DNA of 39,122 nucleotides from an uncultured Collinsella sp. (GCA_902472315.1 CABRNM010000015.1:1-39122), one strand, 5' to 3'. Numbered from the stretch's first letter, positions 1-8,293 are shown. Notes: generated by a model not told the origin, from the sequence alone. Numbers and translations: made by a program.

Positions 1-444
1 CCGATCTGCCGGCTCCACTAAACGGCAAATGCACAGCGCACCCAGGCCAAACGCGCAGGCCCAGTACAGACAGATGCGTCCATGCAAATTAAACGGCAGG
101 TGCGAGTAATCCCAAAAGCGAGCGCCTGTTGTCTTTTCCAATAGGAGGCCCACACTGTACTCGATTACGCTGCATACAAGCGCCGCCGCGACAAACTGGC
201 CCGAGGCATCCGGAATCCCGCGCAGCAAAAGCCAGCAGGCTATGCCGCCCACACCATAGATAGGACAACACGGCCCCAGCAAGAATCCGCTGTTGGCGAA
301 GCGTCCTTGGTTAAGCATGGCGCATACTGTCGACTCCCATGCCCAGCCGAAAAACCCGTAAAAGGCAAACGAGAGTACCAGTGCCGAGAGTGGACAGGCG
401 GCAAGCGTCGCGCCGCCAAACGCCATATCAATCGCGGTTTCCAC
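1..444 (-). CDS. CmpB/DUF1113-type membrane protein, 3' end beyond window
   Basis: This frame is open from a GTG at 444 to the window edge (148 codons), so the C-terminus is missing. The translation begins METAIDMAFGG and contains FYGFFGWAWES, then GRFANSGFLLGPCCPIYGVGG and RFWDYSHLPFNLHGRICLYW. These are the hallmark blocks of the putative ABC-transporter type IV family (CmpB, DUF1113), a multi-spanning membrane protein of unclear function. Hydrophobic stretches lie at about residues 15-35, 55-75 and 85-100. The GTG was chosen because GAGAGGG lies just upstream; an ATG at 426 has no such site. The start is 3 bases after the stop of the HD-domain gene, so the two are probably co-transcribed. 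The family call is good; the function is unknown. Confidence 0.7.
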   Translation of the reverse strand, partial: METAIDMAFGGATLAACPLSALVLSFAFYGFFGWAWESTVCAMLNQGRFANSGFLLGPCCPIYGVGGIACWLLLRGIPDASGQFVAAALVCSVIEYSVGLLLEKTTGARFWDYSHLPFNLHGRICLYWACAFGLGALCICRLVEPADR

Positions 445-447
445 CGT

Positions 448-984
448 CTACCCTCTCCTCTTTTCGCTCGATGCTTTACTCATGCCATCGTCAGCCTCGT
501 CCTTGCGCGGCAGACGGCCGGCGACCGTCTCGCACAGTGCGCACCACTTATCAGCCAGGCACACAATCCATGCCTCGCGACACGTCGGCGGCACTGGCAC
601 CAGCGGAAACATATGTCGCGCGATAATATTCCGTTCGCGCGGCGTCAGCTCAAAATCCTCTTCGGCACGTGCCAGGGCAAAAAATGGATGCCGAAATCCG
701 TGCAGTCGATGGCTCGGATCGGGGTCATGCCAATCGTAGAGAAAGTAATCGTGTAACAAGGCTCCGCGCAGCAGCGAGGCACGGTCGACCGAAATGCCAA
801 CACGGCCCAAGCGCTCGGCAAAGGACAGGCTCGCCCGCGCTACCGAAGTCACATGTGCATAGACCGTCACGTCGCCATGCTGGATAAACTCGTGCGTCAG
901 GTCCAAGCGGCCCGCCTGGGCCAGCTGGTGGGCGGCATAGTCGACCTCGTGCGCGATTTTCTCGGCACGAACGGCATCAGACAT
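448..984 (-). CDS. HD-domain protein (putative metal-dependent phosphohydrolase)
   Basis: The 178-residue protein contains the HD-type motif LLHDYFLYDWHD near residue 95. An upstream histidine sits in the VYAHVTSVARASLSFAERLG helix and a downstream histidine in RNIIARHMFPL. Together these fit an HD-superfamily hydrolase, cytoplasmic and probably metal dependent. The tail KWCALCETVAGRLPRKDE is typical of short HD proteins encoded next to CmpB-family genes. The start at 984 was preferred to the ATG at 1029 because AAGGAGG lies 5 bases before it. It precedes the CmpB-like gene with a 3-base gap. The substrate cannot be told from sequence; nucleotide or phosphomonoester hydrolysis is only the family default. 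Confidence 0.8.
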   Translation of the reverse strand: MSDAVRAEKIAHEVDYAAHQLAQAGRLDLTHEFIQHGDVTVYAHVTSVARASLSFAERLGRVGISVDRASLLRGALLHDYFLYDWHDPDPSHRLHGFRHPFFALARAEEDFELTPRERNIIARHMFPLVPVPPTCREAWIVCLADKWCALCETVAGRLPRKDEADDGMSKASSEKRRG

Positions 985-1212
985 GCTGCCTCCTTCCAGC
1001 GGCTCACGGCGGCAAGCCACGGCCTGCACGCATTGAATAAAAACATCATCGAATCTACCAGTATGGCATCGGACAAAACGTTTTGCCCCGCCAGTTGGCG
1101 AATTACCGCGCCGCCGTCACATATCAAACGCCAAAATGTGCGAGACTGTTCTGTGCAATTGTGCCGGCCGAGGGAGCGCCGGCGCTCGATTCGCATGGAG
1201 TAACCCACAACG

Positions 1213-2994
1213 ATGCTGCTTACGCAAACGACAACGCCCGAGGACGTCAAGGCTCTTAATCGCGCCGAGCTCCCGCAGCTCTGCGACGAGATTCGCCACG
1301 CCATCCTCGAAAGCTCCGCCGCTGTCGGCGGACACGTTGCCCCCAACCTAGGCGTCGTTGAACTCACGGTCGCACTCCATCGCGTGTTTAACTCCCCCAT
1401 CGACAAGCTTGTCTTTGACGTTTCGCACCAGACCTACGCCCACAAGGCGCTGACCGGGCGCGCGTACACCTATATCGATCCGGAGCGTTATGGCGAGGCC
1501 TCTGGCTTTGCCAATCCCGACGAGTCCGAGCATGACCTGTTTGCCATGGGTCACACCTCGACCTCGGTGAGCTTGGGCTGCGGTCTTGCCCACGCGCGCG
1601 ACCTGGCGGGTGACACGTATAACGTCATTACCGTTATTGGCGACGGCTCGCTTTCGGGCGGTCTGGCGTTTGAGGGCTTTAACAATGCCGCCGATCTCGA
1701 CAGCAACTTGATCATTATCGTCAACGATAACGACCAGTCCATTGCCGAAAACCACGGTGGTCTGTATCGCAATCTGGCCGAGCTGCGCGCCAGCAACGGC
1801 ACCTGCGAGCGCAACGTTTTCCGCGCGCTGGGGCTCGACTATCGCTACCTGGACGCCGGTAACGATGTCCAAGCGCTGGTCGATACGCTGCAGGAGCTGC
1901 GCGATATCGATCATCCCATCGTGCTGCACGTCTCCACCGCCAAGGGCAAGGGCTTTGAGCCAGCCCAGAGCGACCCCGAGCACTGGCATCATGTGGGACC
2001 CTTCGATATGGCAACCGGTCGCAAACTTTGCCCGGGCCACCCGAGCGAGCCCGCACCGCGCACCTATGCCGATATTACGAGCGAGGCACTCAACGCCGCT
2101 ATCGCGAACGACCCGCAGGTTGTCGCTATCACGGCTGCCACGCCCTATATCATGGGCTTTACGCCCGAGCTTCGCGCCGCGGCAGGCAAGCAGTTTGTCG
2201 ACGTGGGCATTGCCGAAGAGCACGCCGTCACCTTTGCCACCGCGCTCGCCAGCGCCGGCGCCAAGCCGGTCTTTGGCGCATACGGCACGTTTTTGCAGCG
2301 CGCCTACGATGAACTGTGGCACGACCTGTGCCTCAACGACGCCCCCGCAACCATCCTGGTGTTTGGCGCTTCGGTCTTTGGCACAACGTCCGAGACGCAC
2401 CTCTCGTTCTTTGATATTTCCATGCTGGGCGGACTTCCCAACATGCGCTACCTGGCACCGGCCTGCATGGAAGAATACCTGTCCATGCTGAGCTGGTCGC
2501 TCGACCACCGCGAGCATCCCGTGGCAATCCGCGTACCGGGCATCGGCCTGGTAAGCCGTCCCGATCTGGCGCCCGCCGAGGGCGCCGATTATGGCATCGT
2601 GCGCTACGACGTCGCGCGTCAGGGCCGCGATGTAGCCGTGCTTGCGCTTGGCGACTTCTTTGAACTGGGCGAGCGCGTGGCAAACCGCTTGGCTGCCGAG
2701 TACGGCATCGAGGCCACGCTCGTCAACCCGCGCTTTGCAACCGAGCTTGACCGCAAGTTTCTCGACAGCCTTGCCGCCGAGCATCGCGTTGTCGTCACCC
2801 TCGAGGACGGCATCTTGGACGGTGGGTGGGGCGAGCGTGTCGCGTGCTACTTGGCCTGCACGCCTGTGCGCACGCGCACCTTTGGCATCGCCAAGGGCTT
2901 CCCCGACCGCTACGACCCCAACGAGCTGCTCGCGCAGAACGGCATGACGGTCGAGAACATGGCCGCCGAAGCCGTAAGGCTACTCAACGAGTAA
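1213..2994 (+). CDS. dxs: DXS-type thiamine-diphosphate enzyme (1-deoxy-D-xylulose-5-phosphate synthase family, divergent)
   Basis: The 593-residue protein is collinear with 1-deoxy-D-xylulose-5-phosphate synthase, which condenses pyruvate and glyceraldehyde 3-phosphate at the head of the MEP isoprenoid pathway. Seen: the His of the GHxAxxLG motif (H41), FDVSHQTYAHKALTGR (68-83), the ThDP/Mg site GDGSLSGG to NDND (143-174) and the catalytic glutamate in GIAEEHAVTF (E335). It is slightly shorter than the usual 620-640 residues. The canonical DRAGLVGxDGxTHxGxFD block is replaced by GASVFGTTSETHLSFFD (385-401), which removes a conserved Asp-Arg pair, and GGLY follows N180-H181 where DXS has a different loop. 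This suggests a DXS-like subfamily whose acceptor may differ. A TGGAG lies about 12 bases before the ATG. An intrinsic terminator follows. Confidence 0.8.
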   Translation: MLLTQTTTPEDVKALNRAELPQLCDEIRHAILESSAAVGGHVAPNLGVVELTVALHRVFNSPIDKLVFDVSHQTYAHKALTGRAYTYIDPERYGEASGFANPDESEHDLFAMGHTSTSVSLGCGLAHARDLAGDTYNVITVIGDGSLSGGLAFEGFNNAADLDSNLIIIVNDNDQSIAENHGGLYRNLAELRASNGTCERNVFRALGLDYRYLDAGNDVQALVDTLQELRDIDHPIVLHVSTAKGKGFEPAQSDPEHWHHVGPFDMATGRKLCPGHPSEPAPRTYADITSEALNAAIANDPQVVAITAATPYIMGFTPELRAAAGKQFVDVGIAEEHAVTFATALASAGAKPVFGAYGTFLQRAYDELWHDLCLNDAPATILVFGASVFGTTSETHLSFFDISMLGGLPNMRYLAPACMEEYLSMLSWSLDHREHPVAIRVPGIGLVSRPDLAPAEGADYGIVRYDVARQGRDVAVLALGDFFELGERVANRLAAEYGIEATLVNPRFATELDRKFLDSLAAEHRVVVTLEDGILDGGWGERVACYLACTPVRTRTFGIAKGFPDRYDPNELLAQNGMTVENMAAEAVRLLNE

Positions 2995-3037
2995 AAAACC
3001 TCCGCAAGGGAAGCACCCCTGCGGAGGTTTTTATTTT
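2995..3037 (+). terminator. Intrinsic terminator of the DXS-type gene
   Basis: AAACCTCCGCAAGGG pairs with CCCCTGCGGAGGTTT around a short AAGCA loop and is followed by a T-rich run. It begins at the stop codon. Confidence 0.9.
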
Positions 3038-3050
3038 CGCGACGCGATTA

Positions 3051-3267
3051 TCTCAATCTGTAACATCTAGGGTCCGAATTCCCGTCTACCTGTTACAGAT
3101 CTAGACAAGACGTCTTAGTCCCTGGCCTTTGTCTCAATCTGTAACAGATAGAGACCTTTTGTCCGTCCAGATGTTACAGATCGAGACATTCGAATTCCCC
3201 TGAAAAGAAAAACTCAATCTGTAACAGTTAGAACCCATTTCCTCGTCTACCTGTTACTGATTGAGAC
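3051..3267. repeat. Six copies of a TCTGTAACAGA palindrome in alternating orientation
   Basis: Six related units of about 22-25 bases lie at 3051, 3084, 3131, 3165, 3211 and 3244. The clearest is 3131-3155: GTCTCAATCTGT, A, ACAGATAGAGAC, nearly self-complementary. Odd copies read CTCAATCTGTAACA and even copies read CTGTTACAGAT.GAGAC, so neighbours form three larger hairpins (3051-3106, 3131-3187, 3211-3267). This fills most of the 491-base gap between the DXS-type and binding-protein genes. A partial copy, CTCAATCTGT, lies near 25362. The function is unknown; array of protein sites or palindromic extragenic repeat are both possible. Confidence 0.75.
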
Positions 3268-3320
3268 AAAACAGCGAGGCGGGCCGTCCGAAAAGCACTA
3301 TCTCGGCTGTAATAATCAAC

Positions 3321-3370
3321 GTTTACCCAGATAAAACCTGCCAAAATAAACCTGTCCCTTTTTGGTAGGT
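3321..3370 (+). repeat. Dispersed CCTGCCAAAA hairpin repeat, copy A
   Basis: GTTTACCCAGATAAAACC is followed by TGCCAAAATAAACCTGTCCC and TTTTTGGTAGGT. The ends CCTGCCAAAA and TTTTTGGTAGG pair. The same unit recurs at 13304, 15574, 21659 and, inverted, 25234. Confidence 0.85.
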
Positions 3371-3412
3371 AGAATTACCCATAAGACAAGTATGTTTCTG
3401 AGTTATTTCGTG

Positions 3413-3442
3413 TTGACCCATTTGAGCGGGATAGGGTATAAC
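3413..3442 (+). promoter_or_regulatory. Predicted sigma-70-type promoter of the amino acid ABC importer
   Basis: TTGACC at 3413-3418 and TATAAC at 3437-3442 are separated by 18 bases. The start codon of the binding protein lies 44 bases downstream, with GAGAAAGG as ribosome binding site. Confidence 0.6.
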
Positions 3443-3485
3443 TCTACTCAACCGCTAGGGATTTTATTGAGAAAGGTGTTCTACC

Positions 3486-4481
3486 ATGAGCAAGAACCTC
3501 TCCCAGCAGGTCGTTCTCGACCGCCGCGGCTTCGTTGCCGCCACCTTCGCAACCGTCGCCGGCCTTGGTCTTGCCGGCTGCTCTGACACCAGCGCCGAGG
3601 CCGACAAGGGTTCCGCCACCGGCTCCTCCAAGGACTCCGAGGATACCGAGGTTTCCGCCACGCTCGATGCCAAGGCATTCGACAAGCTCGTCAACGACGG
3701 CCCCAAGGCCGATGACGACGCCATCGCCGCCAGCACCTGGGCCACGGCCGTTAAGGACGCCGGCGTCTTTAAGATCGGTGGCGTTCAGACCTCCACGCTC
3801 TTCTCCCTCCTCAACGAGAAGGACGGTCAGACCCGCGGCTTCGATGCCGGCATCGCACAGCTCCTGTCCAACTACATTCTGGGCGAGAACAAGGTCGAGA
3901 TCACCCAGGTGACCTCGGACACGCGCGAGTCCGTCCTGCAGAACGGCCAGGTCGACGCTGTCTTTGCCACCTACACCATTACCGACGAGCGCAAGAAACT
4001 CGTTTCCTTTGCCGGTCCCTATTACTACACGCAGCAGGCTATCCTGGTGCTCGCCGACAACGACGACATCAAGAGCGTCGACGACCTGGTCGACAAGAAC
4101 GTCGCCGTCCAGTCCGGCTCCAACGGCCCCGCCATCCTGGAGGAGTTCGCCCCCAAGGCCAGCCAGCAGGAGTTCAAGACCGACGAGGAGGCCCGCCAGG
4201 CACTCCAGCAGGGCCGCGTTGACGCCTACGTCATCGATAACAACATGCAGCAGAGCGCCCTGGTCCGCGAGCCCGGTAAGTACAAGATCGCCGGCAAGCC
4301 CTTCGGCAGCAAGGAGCCCTATGGCATCGGTCTGCCGCTCGATTCCGACGGCGTCGCCTTCGTTAACGACTTCCTTAAGAAGATCGAGGACGACGGCACC
4401 TGGACCGAGCTGTGGCAGATCTGCATCGGCGACCGTACGGGCGACACCAATGTTCCCGAGCTGCCCGAGATCGGCGCCTAG
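3486..4481 (+). CDS. Amino acid ABC transporter substrate-binding lipoprotein (family 3)
   Basis: This 331-residue exported lipoprotein captures the substrate for the permeases and ATPase encoded next to it. The N-terminus has DRRGFVAA (R13-R14), a hydrophobic stretch and the lipobox LAGC with lipidated C32. The twin arginine hints at Tat export, but many lipoproteins have paired basic residues. An acidic Ser/Asp-rich linker follows. The core runs from VFKIGGVQTSTLFS through RGFDAGIAQLLSNYILG and DAVFATYTITDERKKLVSFAGPYYYTQQAILV to YGIGLPLDSDGVAFVNDFLKK, the usual two-lobe SBP_bac_3 order. It resembles GluB-type glutamate/polar amino acid receptors. A hairpin after the gene probably lowers permease expression relative to the receptor. 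Confidence 0.88.
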   Translation: MSKNLSQQVVLDRRGFVAATFATVAGLGLAGCSDTSAEADKGSATGSSKDSEDTEVSATLDAKAFDKLVNDGPKADDDAIAASTWATAVKDAGVFKIGGVQTSTLFSLLNEKDGQTRGFDAGIAQLLSNYILGENKVEITQVTSDTRESVLQNGQVDAVFATYTITDERKKLVSFAGPYYYTQQAILVLADNDDIKSVDDLVDKNVAVQSGSNGPAILEEFAPKASQQEFKTDEEARQALQQGRVDAYVIDNNMQQSALVREPGKYKIAGKPFGSKEPYGIGLPLDSDGVAFVNDFLKKIEDDGTWTELWQICIGDRTGDTNVPELPEIGA

Positions 4482-4569
4482 GCAGCGAGCCTGGTAACGG
4501 CCGCAACGAAACCATACGGAAACGCATGATGCGCTTTATTGCGGTAAACTGTTTCCTCACTGAGTTGTC

Positions 4570-4602
4570 GGGGCTTCCGTACACACGGGAGCCCCTTTCC
4601 TT
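4570..4602 (+). terminator. Intercistronic hairpin (partial terminator)
   Basis: GGGGCTTCCGT pairs with ACGGGAGCCCC and is followed by TTTCCTT. It lies between the binding protein and the first permease, where leaky termination commonly sets the receptor-to-permease ratio. Confidence 0.65.
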
Positions 4603-4619
4603 ATCGGCGGGAGGTCCGC

Positions 4620-5279
4620 ATGAGTCTCTCCGAGCTCTGGTCGCTCTATGGCCAGAACTATATCGACGCGCTGCTAGCAACCTGGGGCATGACGCTTGAG
4701 TCGTTTGCCATCGCCATGGTGCTGGCCGTCGCCGTCACCGTGATGCGTGTGTCGCCGCTCAAGCCGCTGCGCGTCTTTGGCGACCTGTATGTTCAGGTCT
4801 TCCGTAACATCCCCGGCATCGCGCTGCTCATCATCGTCGTCTATGCACTGCCGCCGCTCAAGGTCGTCCTACCCTACCGCACCTGCGTTATCGTCGCCAC
4901 GGTCCTTTTGGGCTCGGCCTTTGGCTCCGAGAACTTTATGAGCGGCATCAACACCGTCGGCGTCGGCCAGGTGGAAGCCGCCCGCTCGCTGGGCATGAGC
5001 TTCAGCCGTATCCTCGCCAAGATCGTGATTCCGCAGGCGCTGCGCTCGAGCGTGCTGCCCATGACCAACCTCTTTATCGCCGTCATGCTCACCACCGCGC
5101 TCGGCAGTCAGGTGCCGTTGCAACCGCAGGAGCTCACCGGCGTGGTGAGCTATATCAACACACGCTCGCTCGGCGGCGTCGCCGCGTTCTTTATCTCGGC
5201 GCTCGGCTACCTGGGCACGGCCTTTGTGGTGAGCCACATTGGCAACTACATCGATAAGAAGGTGAGGATCCTCCGATGA
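4620..5279 (+). CDS. Polar amino acid ABC transporter permease (HisM/GluC type)
   Basis: This 219-residue integral membrane protein forms one half of the translocation channel. Hydrophobic segments occur near residues 18-40, 58-80, 85-105 and 185-210. The EAA loop that contacts the ATPase is visible as GQVEAARSLGMSFSRILAKIVIPQALRSSVLP (about 117-148). FGDLYVQVFRNIPGIALLIIVVYALPP is the usual periplasmic-side block of the His/Glu/Gln/Arg/opine permease family. GGGAGG precedes the ATG. The stop overlaps the start of the next permease as ATGA, indicating translational coupling. Substrate is inferred from the family only. Confidence 0.9.
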   Translation: MSLSELWSLYGQNYIDALLATWGMTLESFAIAMVLAVAVTVMRVSPLKPLRVFGDLYVQVFRNIPGIALLIIVVYALPPLKVVLPYRTCVIVATVLLGSAFGSENFMSGINTVGVGQVEAARSLGMSFSRILAKIVIPQALRSSVLPMTNLFIAVMLTTALGSQVPLQPQELTGVVSYINTRSLGGVAAFFISALGYLGTAFVVSHIGNYIDKKVRILR

Positions 5280-6109
5280 GCAAGCACTCCACCTCCGCGC
5301 TCACCATGCGCGATGCGCTCTACGAGGCTCCCGGCCCCAAGATGCGCGCCAAGATTCGCATCGGCACCGCCATCTCGCTTGTTGCCGTCGCCGTGCTCGT
5401 CGCCCTCGTGTTGCAGCGCTTTTATGTGACCGGCCAGCTTTCGGTTCACTATTGGTTTTTCTTTACGCACCTCACCACCTGGAAGTTCCTGCTTGCCGGC
5501 TTTGAGGGCACCGTTAAAGTCGCACTCACCGCTGGCGCCATCGCGCTGGTGCTGGGCTTAGCCCTTATGCTCGGCCGTACCAGCGACATTAAGCCGCTGC
5601 AGCTGGTCTGCCGCGTGCTCACCGATTTCTTCCGCGGCGTACCGAGCCTGTTGTTCATCTACTTCTTCTTTTTGGTGCTGCCCCAGTACAAGATCGCGCT
5701 GCCGTCGTTTTGGATGCTCACGCTTCCCGTCGCGCTCGCTGCAGCTGGCGTACTTGCCGAGATCTTCCGTGCCGGCGTCAACGCCGTGCCGCGCGGCCAG
5801 GTCGAGGCCGCCCAGGCACTCGGTCTCTCCAAAGCTAAAATCACCTTTAAAATCGTGTTGCCGCAGGCTATCCGGTTTATCATTCCGTCGTTGATTTCGC
5901 AGCTCGTGGTCGTAGTCAAAGACACCACCGTGGCCTACGTGGTGAGCTACCCCGACCTCATGCAAAACGCCCGCGTGCTCATTACCAACTACGACGCCCT
6001 CGTGTCGGTCTACCTGGTTATCGCGGTCATCTACATCCTCATCAACGTCGCGATCAACAAGGCCGCTGTCTATGTTTCGCACAAGACCGGCGCGACCATC
6101 ATCCGCTAA
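5276..6109 (+). CDS. Polar amino acid ABC transporter permease (GluD type)
   Basis: The 277-residue protein is the partner permease. A 35-residue cytoplasmic N-terminus precedes a first membrane span (about 36-56), then AGFEGTVKVALTAGAIALVLGLALML and FFRGVPSLLFIYFFFLVLPQ. The EAA loop is AGVNAVPRGQVEAAQALGLSKAKITFKIVLPQAIRFIIPS. It starts inside the preceding stop (ATGA overlap). The longer N-terminus compared with its partner matches GluD-like subunits. The 36-base gap to the ATPase gene contains AAGGAG, so all four genes form one operon. Confidence 0.9.
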   Translation: MSKHSTSALTMRDALYEAPGPKMRAKIRIGTAISLVAVAVLVALVLQRFYVTGQLSVHYWFFFTHLTTWKFLLAGFEGTVKVALTAGAIALVLGLALMLGRTSDIKPLQLVCRVLTDFFRGVPSLLFIYFFFLVLPQYKIALPSFWMLTLPVALAAAGVLAEIFRAGVNAVPRGQVEAAQALGLSKAKITFKIVLPQAIRFIIPSLISQLVVVVKDTTVAYVVSYPDLMQNARVLITNYDALVSVYLVIAVIYILINVAINKAAVYVSHKTGATIIR

Positions 6110-6145
6110 CGCTTTACCATTTCGAGTCATAAGGAGCCGAGCACC

Positions 6146-6910
6146 ATGGCACAGAGCACCTCTTCCACCGGCAATCAGCCGCTGATCGAGCTCAGGCACG
6201 TCGATAAGCACTACGGCGATCTGCACGTCCTCAACGACATCAATCTGTCGGTCGACCGCGGCGAGGTCGTCGTTGTGATCGGACCCTCGGGCTCGGGCAA
6301 GTCGACCATGTGCCGAACCATCAATCGCCTGGAAACCATCGACTCAGGCGAGATCCTCATCGAGGGCGAGCCCCTGCCACAGGAAGGCAAGGATCTTGCC
6401 CGCATGCGTGCCGAGCTGGGCATGGTATTTCAGCAGTTCAACCTGTTTGCACATATGACCGTACTGCAGAACGTCATGCTGGGACCGGTCGATGTGCTGG
6501 GCGTCTCCAAGGAGGAAGCTCGTGAGCGCGCCATGGACCTGCTGGGCCGCGTGGGCGTTGCCGAGCAGGCCGATAAGGTGCCCGCACAGCTCTCGGGCGG
6601 CCAGCAACAGCGTGTAGCCATCGCACGTTCGCTTGCCATGCAACCCAAGGCCATGCTTTTTGACGAGCCCACGAGCGCGCTGGACCCCGAAATGATCAAC
6701 GAGGTGCTCGAGGTCATGGTCCGTCTGGCCCAGCAGGGCATGACGATGATCGTCATCACGCACGAGATGAACTTCGCCCGCCGCGTGGCCGACCGCGTCG
6801 TGTTTATGGCCGACGGCCAGATCGTGGAAACCGGCACACCCGACGAGTTCTTCGACCACCCCCAGACCAAGCGCGCCCAGGACTTCCTCAACTCCATTAA
6901 GGGCCACTAG
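6146..6910 (+). CDS. Polar amino acid ABC transporter ATP-binding protein (GlnQ/GluA type)
   Basis: This 254-residue ATPase powers the importer. Walker A is GPSGSGKST (46-54), the Q-loop is in GMVFQQFNLFAHMTVLQNV, the signature is LSGGQQQRVAIARSLA, Walker B is AMLFDEPTSALDP and the switch histidine is in VITHEM. FNLFAHMTVLQNV and ALDPEMINEVLEVM are typical of the polar amino acid subfamily. Length is normal. AAGGAG lies upstream of the ATG. The C26-type amidase starts 87 bases later without a clear terminator between, so read-through into it is likely. Confidence 0.93.
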   Translation: MAQSTSSTGNQPLIELRHVDKHYGDLHVLNDINLSVDRGEVVVVIGPSGSGKSTMCRTINRLETIDSGEILIEGEPLPQEGKDLARMRAELGMVFQQFNLFAHMTVLQNVMLGPVDVLGVSKEEARERAMDLLGRVGVAEQADKVPAQLSGGQQQRVAIARSLAMQPKAMLFDEPTSALDPEMINEVLEVMVRLAQQGMTMIVITHEMNFARRVADRVVFMADGQIVETGTPDEFFDHPQTKRAQDFLNSIKGH

Positions 6911-6997
6911 CCCAATTGCCACGCGGGCAAATTCATCAGTAACGTTTGTCCCGCGCCACCCCTGTGCCATCTCCACCCGGATTCGAAAGCCGCACCC

Positions 6998-7807
6998 ATG
7001 ATCGGAACTCGCACTTCATCGTCATACACCCCGCACGTCGACGTCGATCCCGCTGACCGCCCGCTCATCCTGGTCGCACCACGCTGGGAAGAAGCGAAGC
7101 CCTATTTGAGCGAGACGCTCTCCCCTAACGAGGAGATTGCGAGCGTATTTGTCGACGCCATTCTTGCCGCCGGCGGTCTGCCGCTGCAGATGTCCATTAC
7201 CGAAGACGTCGACGTTATCCGTCATTACGTGGAAATCGCCGACGGCATCGCCATTCCCGGCGGTCCGGACGTCAACCCCAAACGCTGGGGCGACGAGCGT
7301 CCTTACGACCCCACGCTGTGCTGCGAGATTCGCGACCGTTTTGAGTTTAAGCTGGTTAACGAGGTGCTCCGCGCCAAAAAGCCGCTCTTTACCACCTGCC
7401 GCGGCACGCAGTTGCTCAATGTCGCCACTGGCGGCACCCTGTGCATGGACGTGCCGAGCCTGGGTGCGCGCGAGGGCCGCACGCAGTGGCGCCATACCCA
7501 CGTGCTCAACGATCCCGTGCATCCCGTCGAGGTTGTGCCGGGCTCGCTGCTCGAACGCGCGGTTGGCGGGCACAGGCTGATCCAGACCAACTCCGCACAT
7601 CACTGCTGCGTCGATCGTCTGGGTAAGAGCACGCGCTTGGTCGCCAAGGCAACCGACGGCGTTCCCGAGTGCATCGAAGTCGAAGGCCAGCCGTTCTGTC
7701 TGGGTGTGCAATGGCATCCCGAGTACACCTGGCAGACGCTCGAGACCGACTTTAACCTGTGGAAGTCGTTTGTCGAGGCGGCGGCCAAGGTAAAGCAGAC
7801 CCGCTAG
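6998..7807 (+). CDS. Gamma-glutamyl-gamma-aminobutyrate hydrolase family protein (class I GATase, peptidase C26)
   Basis: This 269-residue cytoplasmic amidase has the class I glutamine amidotransferase triad: nucleophile C134 in TTCRGTQLLNVATGG, with H240 and E242 in VQWHPEYTW. The GGPDVNP block and the ISAG-like loop resemble PuuD, which hydrolyses gamma-glutamyl-GABA, and related gamma-glutamyl peptidases. It follows a glutamate-type importer. This suggests, as inference, that imported gamma-glutamyl compounds are cleaved to glutamate. The ribosome binding site before the ATG is weak and the first 20 residues are poorly conserved in type, so a slightly later start is possible. A strong hairpin follows. 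Confidence 0.85.
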   Translation: MIGTRTSSSYTPHVDVDPADRPLILVAPRWEEAKPYLSETLSPNEEIASVFVDAILAAGGLPLQMSITEDVDVIRHYVEIADGIAIPGGPDVNPKRWGDERPYDPTLCCEIRDRFEFKLVNEVLRAKKPLFTTCRGTQLLNVATGGTLCMDVPSLGAREGRTQWRHTHVLNDPVHPVEVVPGSLLERAVGGHRLIQTNSAHHCCVDRLGKSTRLVAKATDGVPECIEVEGQPFCLGVQWHPEYTWQTLETDFNLWKSFVEAAAKVKQTR

Positions 7808-7820
7808 TTCGCGAACCGCA

Positions 7821-7870
7821 TAACAGATAAGGGCGCCCCGCCGGCCACATGGTCCGACGGGGCGCCCTGT
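7821..7870. terminator. Hairpin terminator between convergent genes
   Basis: GGGCGCCCCG (7831-7840) pairs exactly with CGGGGCGCCC (7858-7867). TAACAG outside it pairs with CTGTTA. It separates the amidase from the convergent HPt gene and could serve both. Confidence 0.85.
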
Positions 7871-7912
7871 TACCTATATGCTGCCGGCACACAGTCCAAG
7901 GCTCGCAAGCCC

Positions 7913-8269
7913 TTATTCGGCCGCCTCGCGCAGGGCCGACATCGTAGCCGCATATTGCTGCTGCAGCGCATGCATCCCCTCGCGAGCGCCGTCAACGGCA
8001 TCGGCACCACGCAGTGCTTCGGTTACCACGACCGCCGGCTCGTACAGATTATCGAATCCCAGGTTCTGGCTCACGCCCTTGAGCGTGTGCGCTGCCATAA
8101 ACGCACCTTCGGCGTCTCCCGCCGCCATGGCGGCCTCCAGCTTGTCCATGCTCTCGTCATCCAAAAACTTGAGGGCAAAGCGGGCGAGCATTTCCTCGCC
8201 CATCAGCCGAGCACACGCGTCATCATAATTGGCGCCGATCTTCTCATACGCCTCACGCATGGAAATCAT
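7913..8269 (-). CDS. Histidine phosphotransfer (HPt) domain protein
   Basis: The 118-residue protein is a single HPt domain. The phosphoacceptor histidine lies in AAHTLKGVSQNLGF (about residue 60), matching the HxLKGxxxNxG signature. It should relay phosphate between receiver domains. It lies 24 bases downstream of the receiver/HD-GYP gene on the same strand, so the receiver domain there is its most obvious partner; this is inference. AAAGGAG lies 10 bases before the chosen ATG; a second ATG three codons later is possible. No sensor kinase is encoded in the window. Confidence 0.88.
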   Translation of the reverse strand: MISMREAYEKIGANYDDACARLMGEEMLARFALKFLDDESMDKLEAAMAAGDAEGAFMAAHTLKGVSQNLGFDNLYEPAVVVTEALRGADAVDGAREGMHALQQQYAATMSALREAAE

Positions 8270-8293
8270 GGATTAAAAACTCCTTTGGTCAAA

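Noticed and set aside
1348..2784. Long minus-strand ORF of 478 codons inside the DXS-type gene
   Set aside because: It is the opposite-strand shadow of a GC-rich gene; its product has no recognisable domain and the plus frame is clearly conserved.
3486..3590. Firm assignment of the binding lipoprotein to Tat export
   Set aside because: The RR is followed by GFV, close to but not a clean SRRxFLK motif, and paired basic residues are common in lipoproteins.
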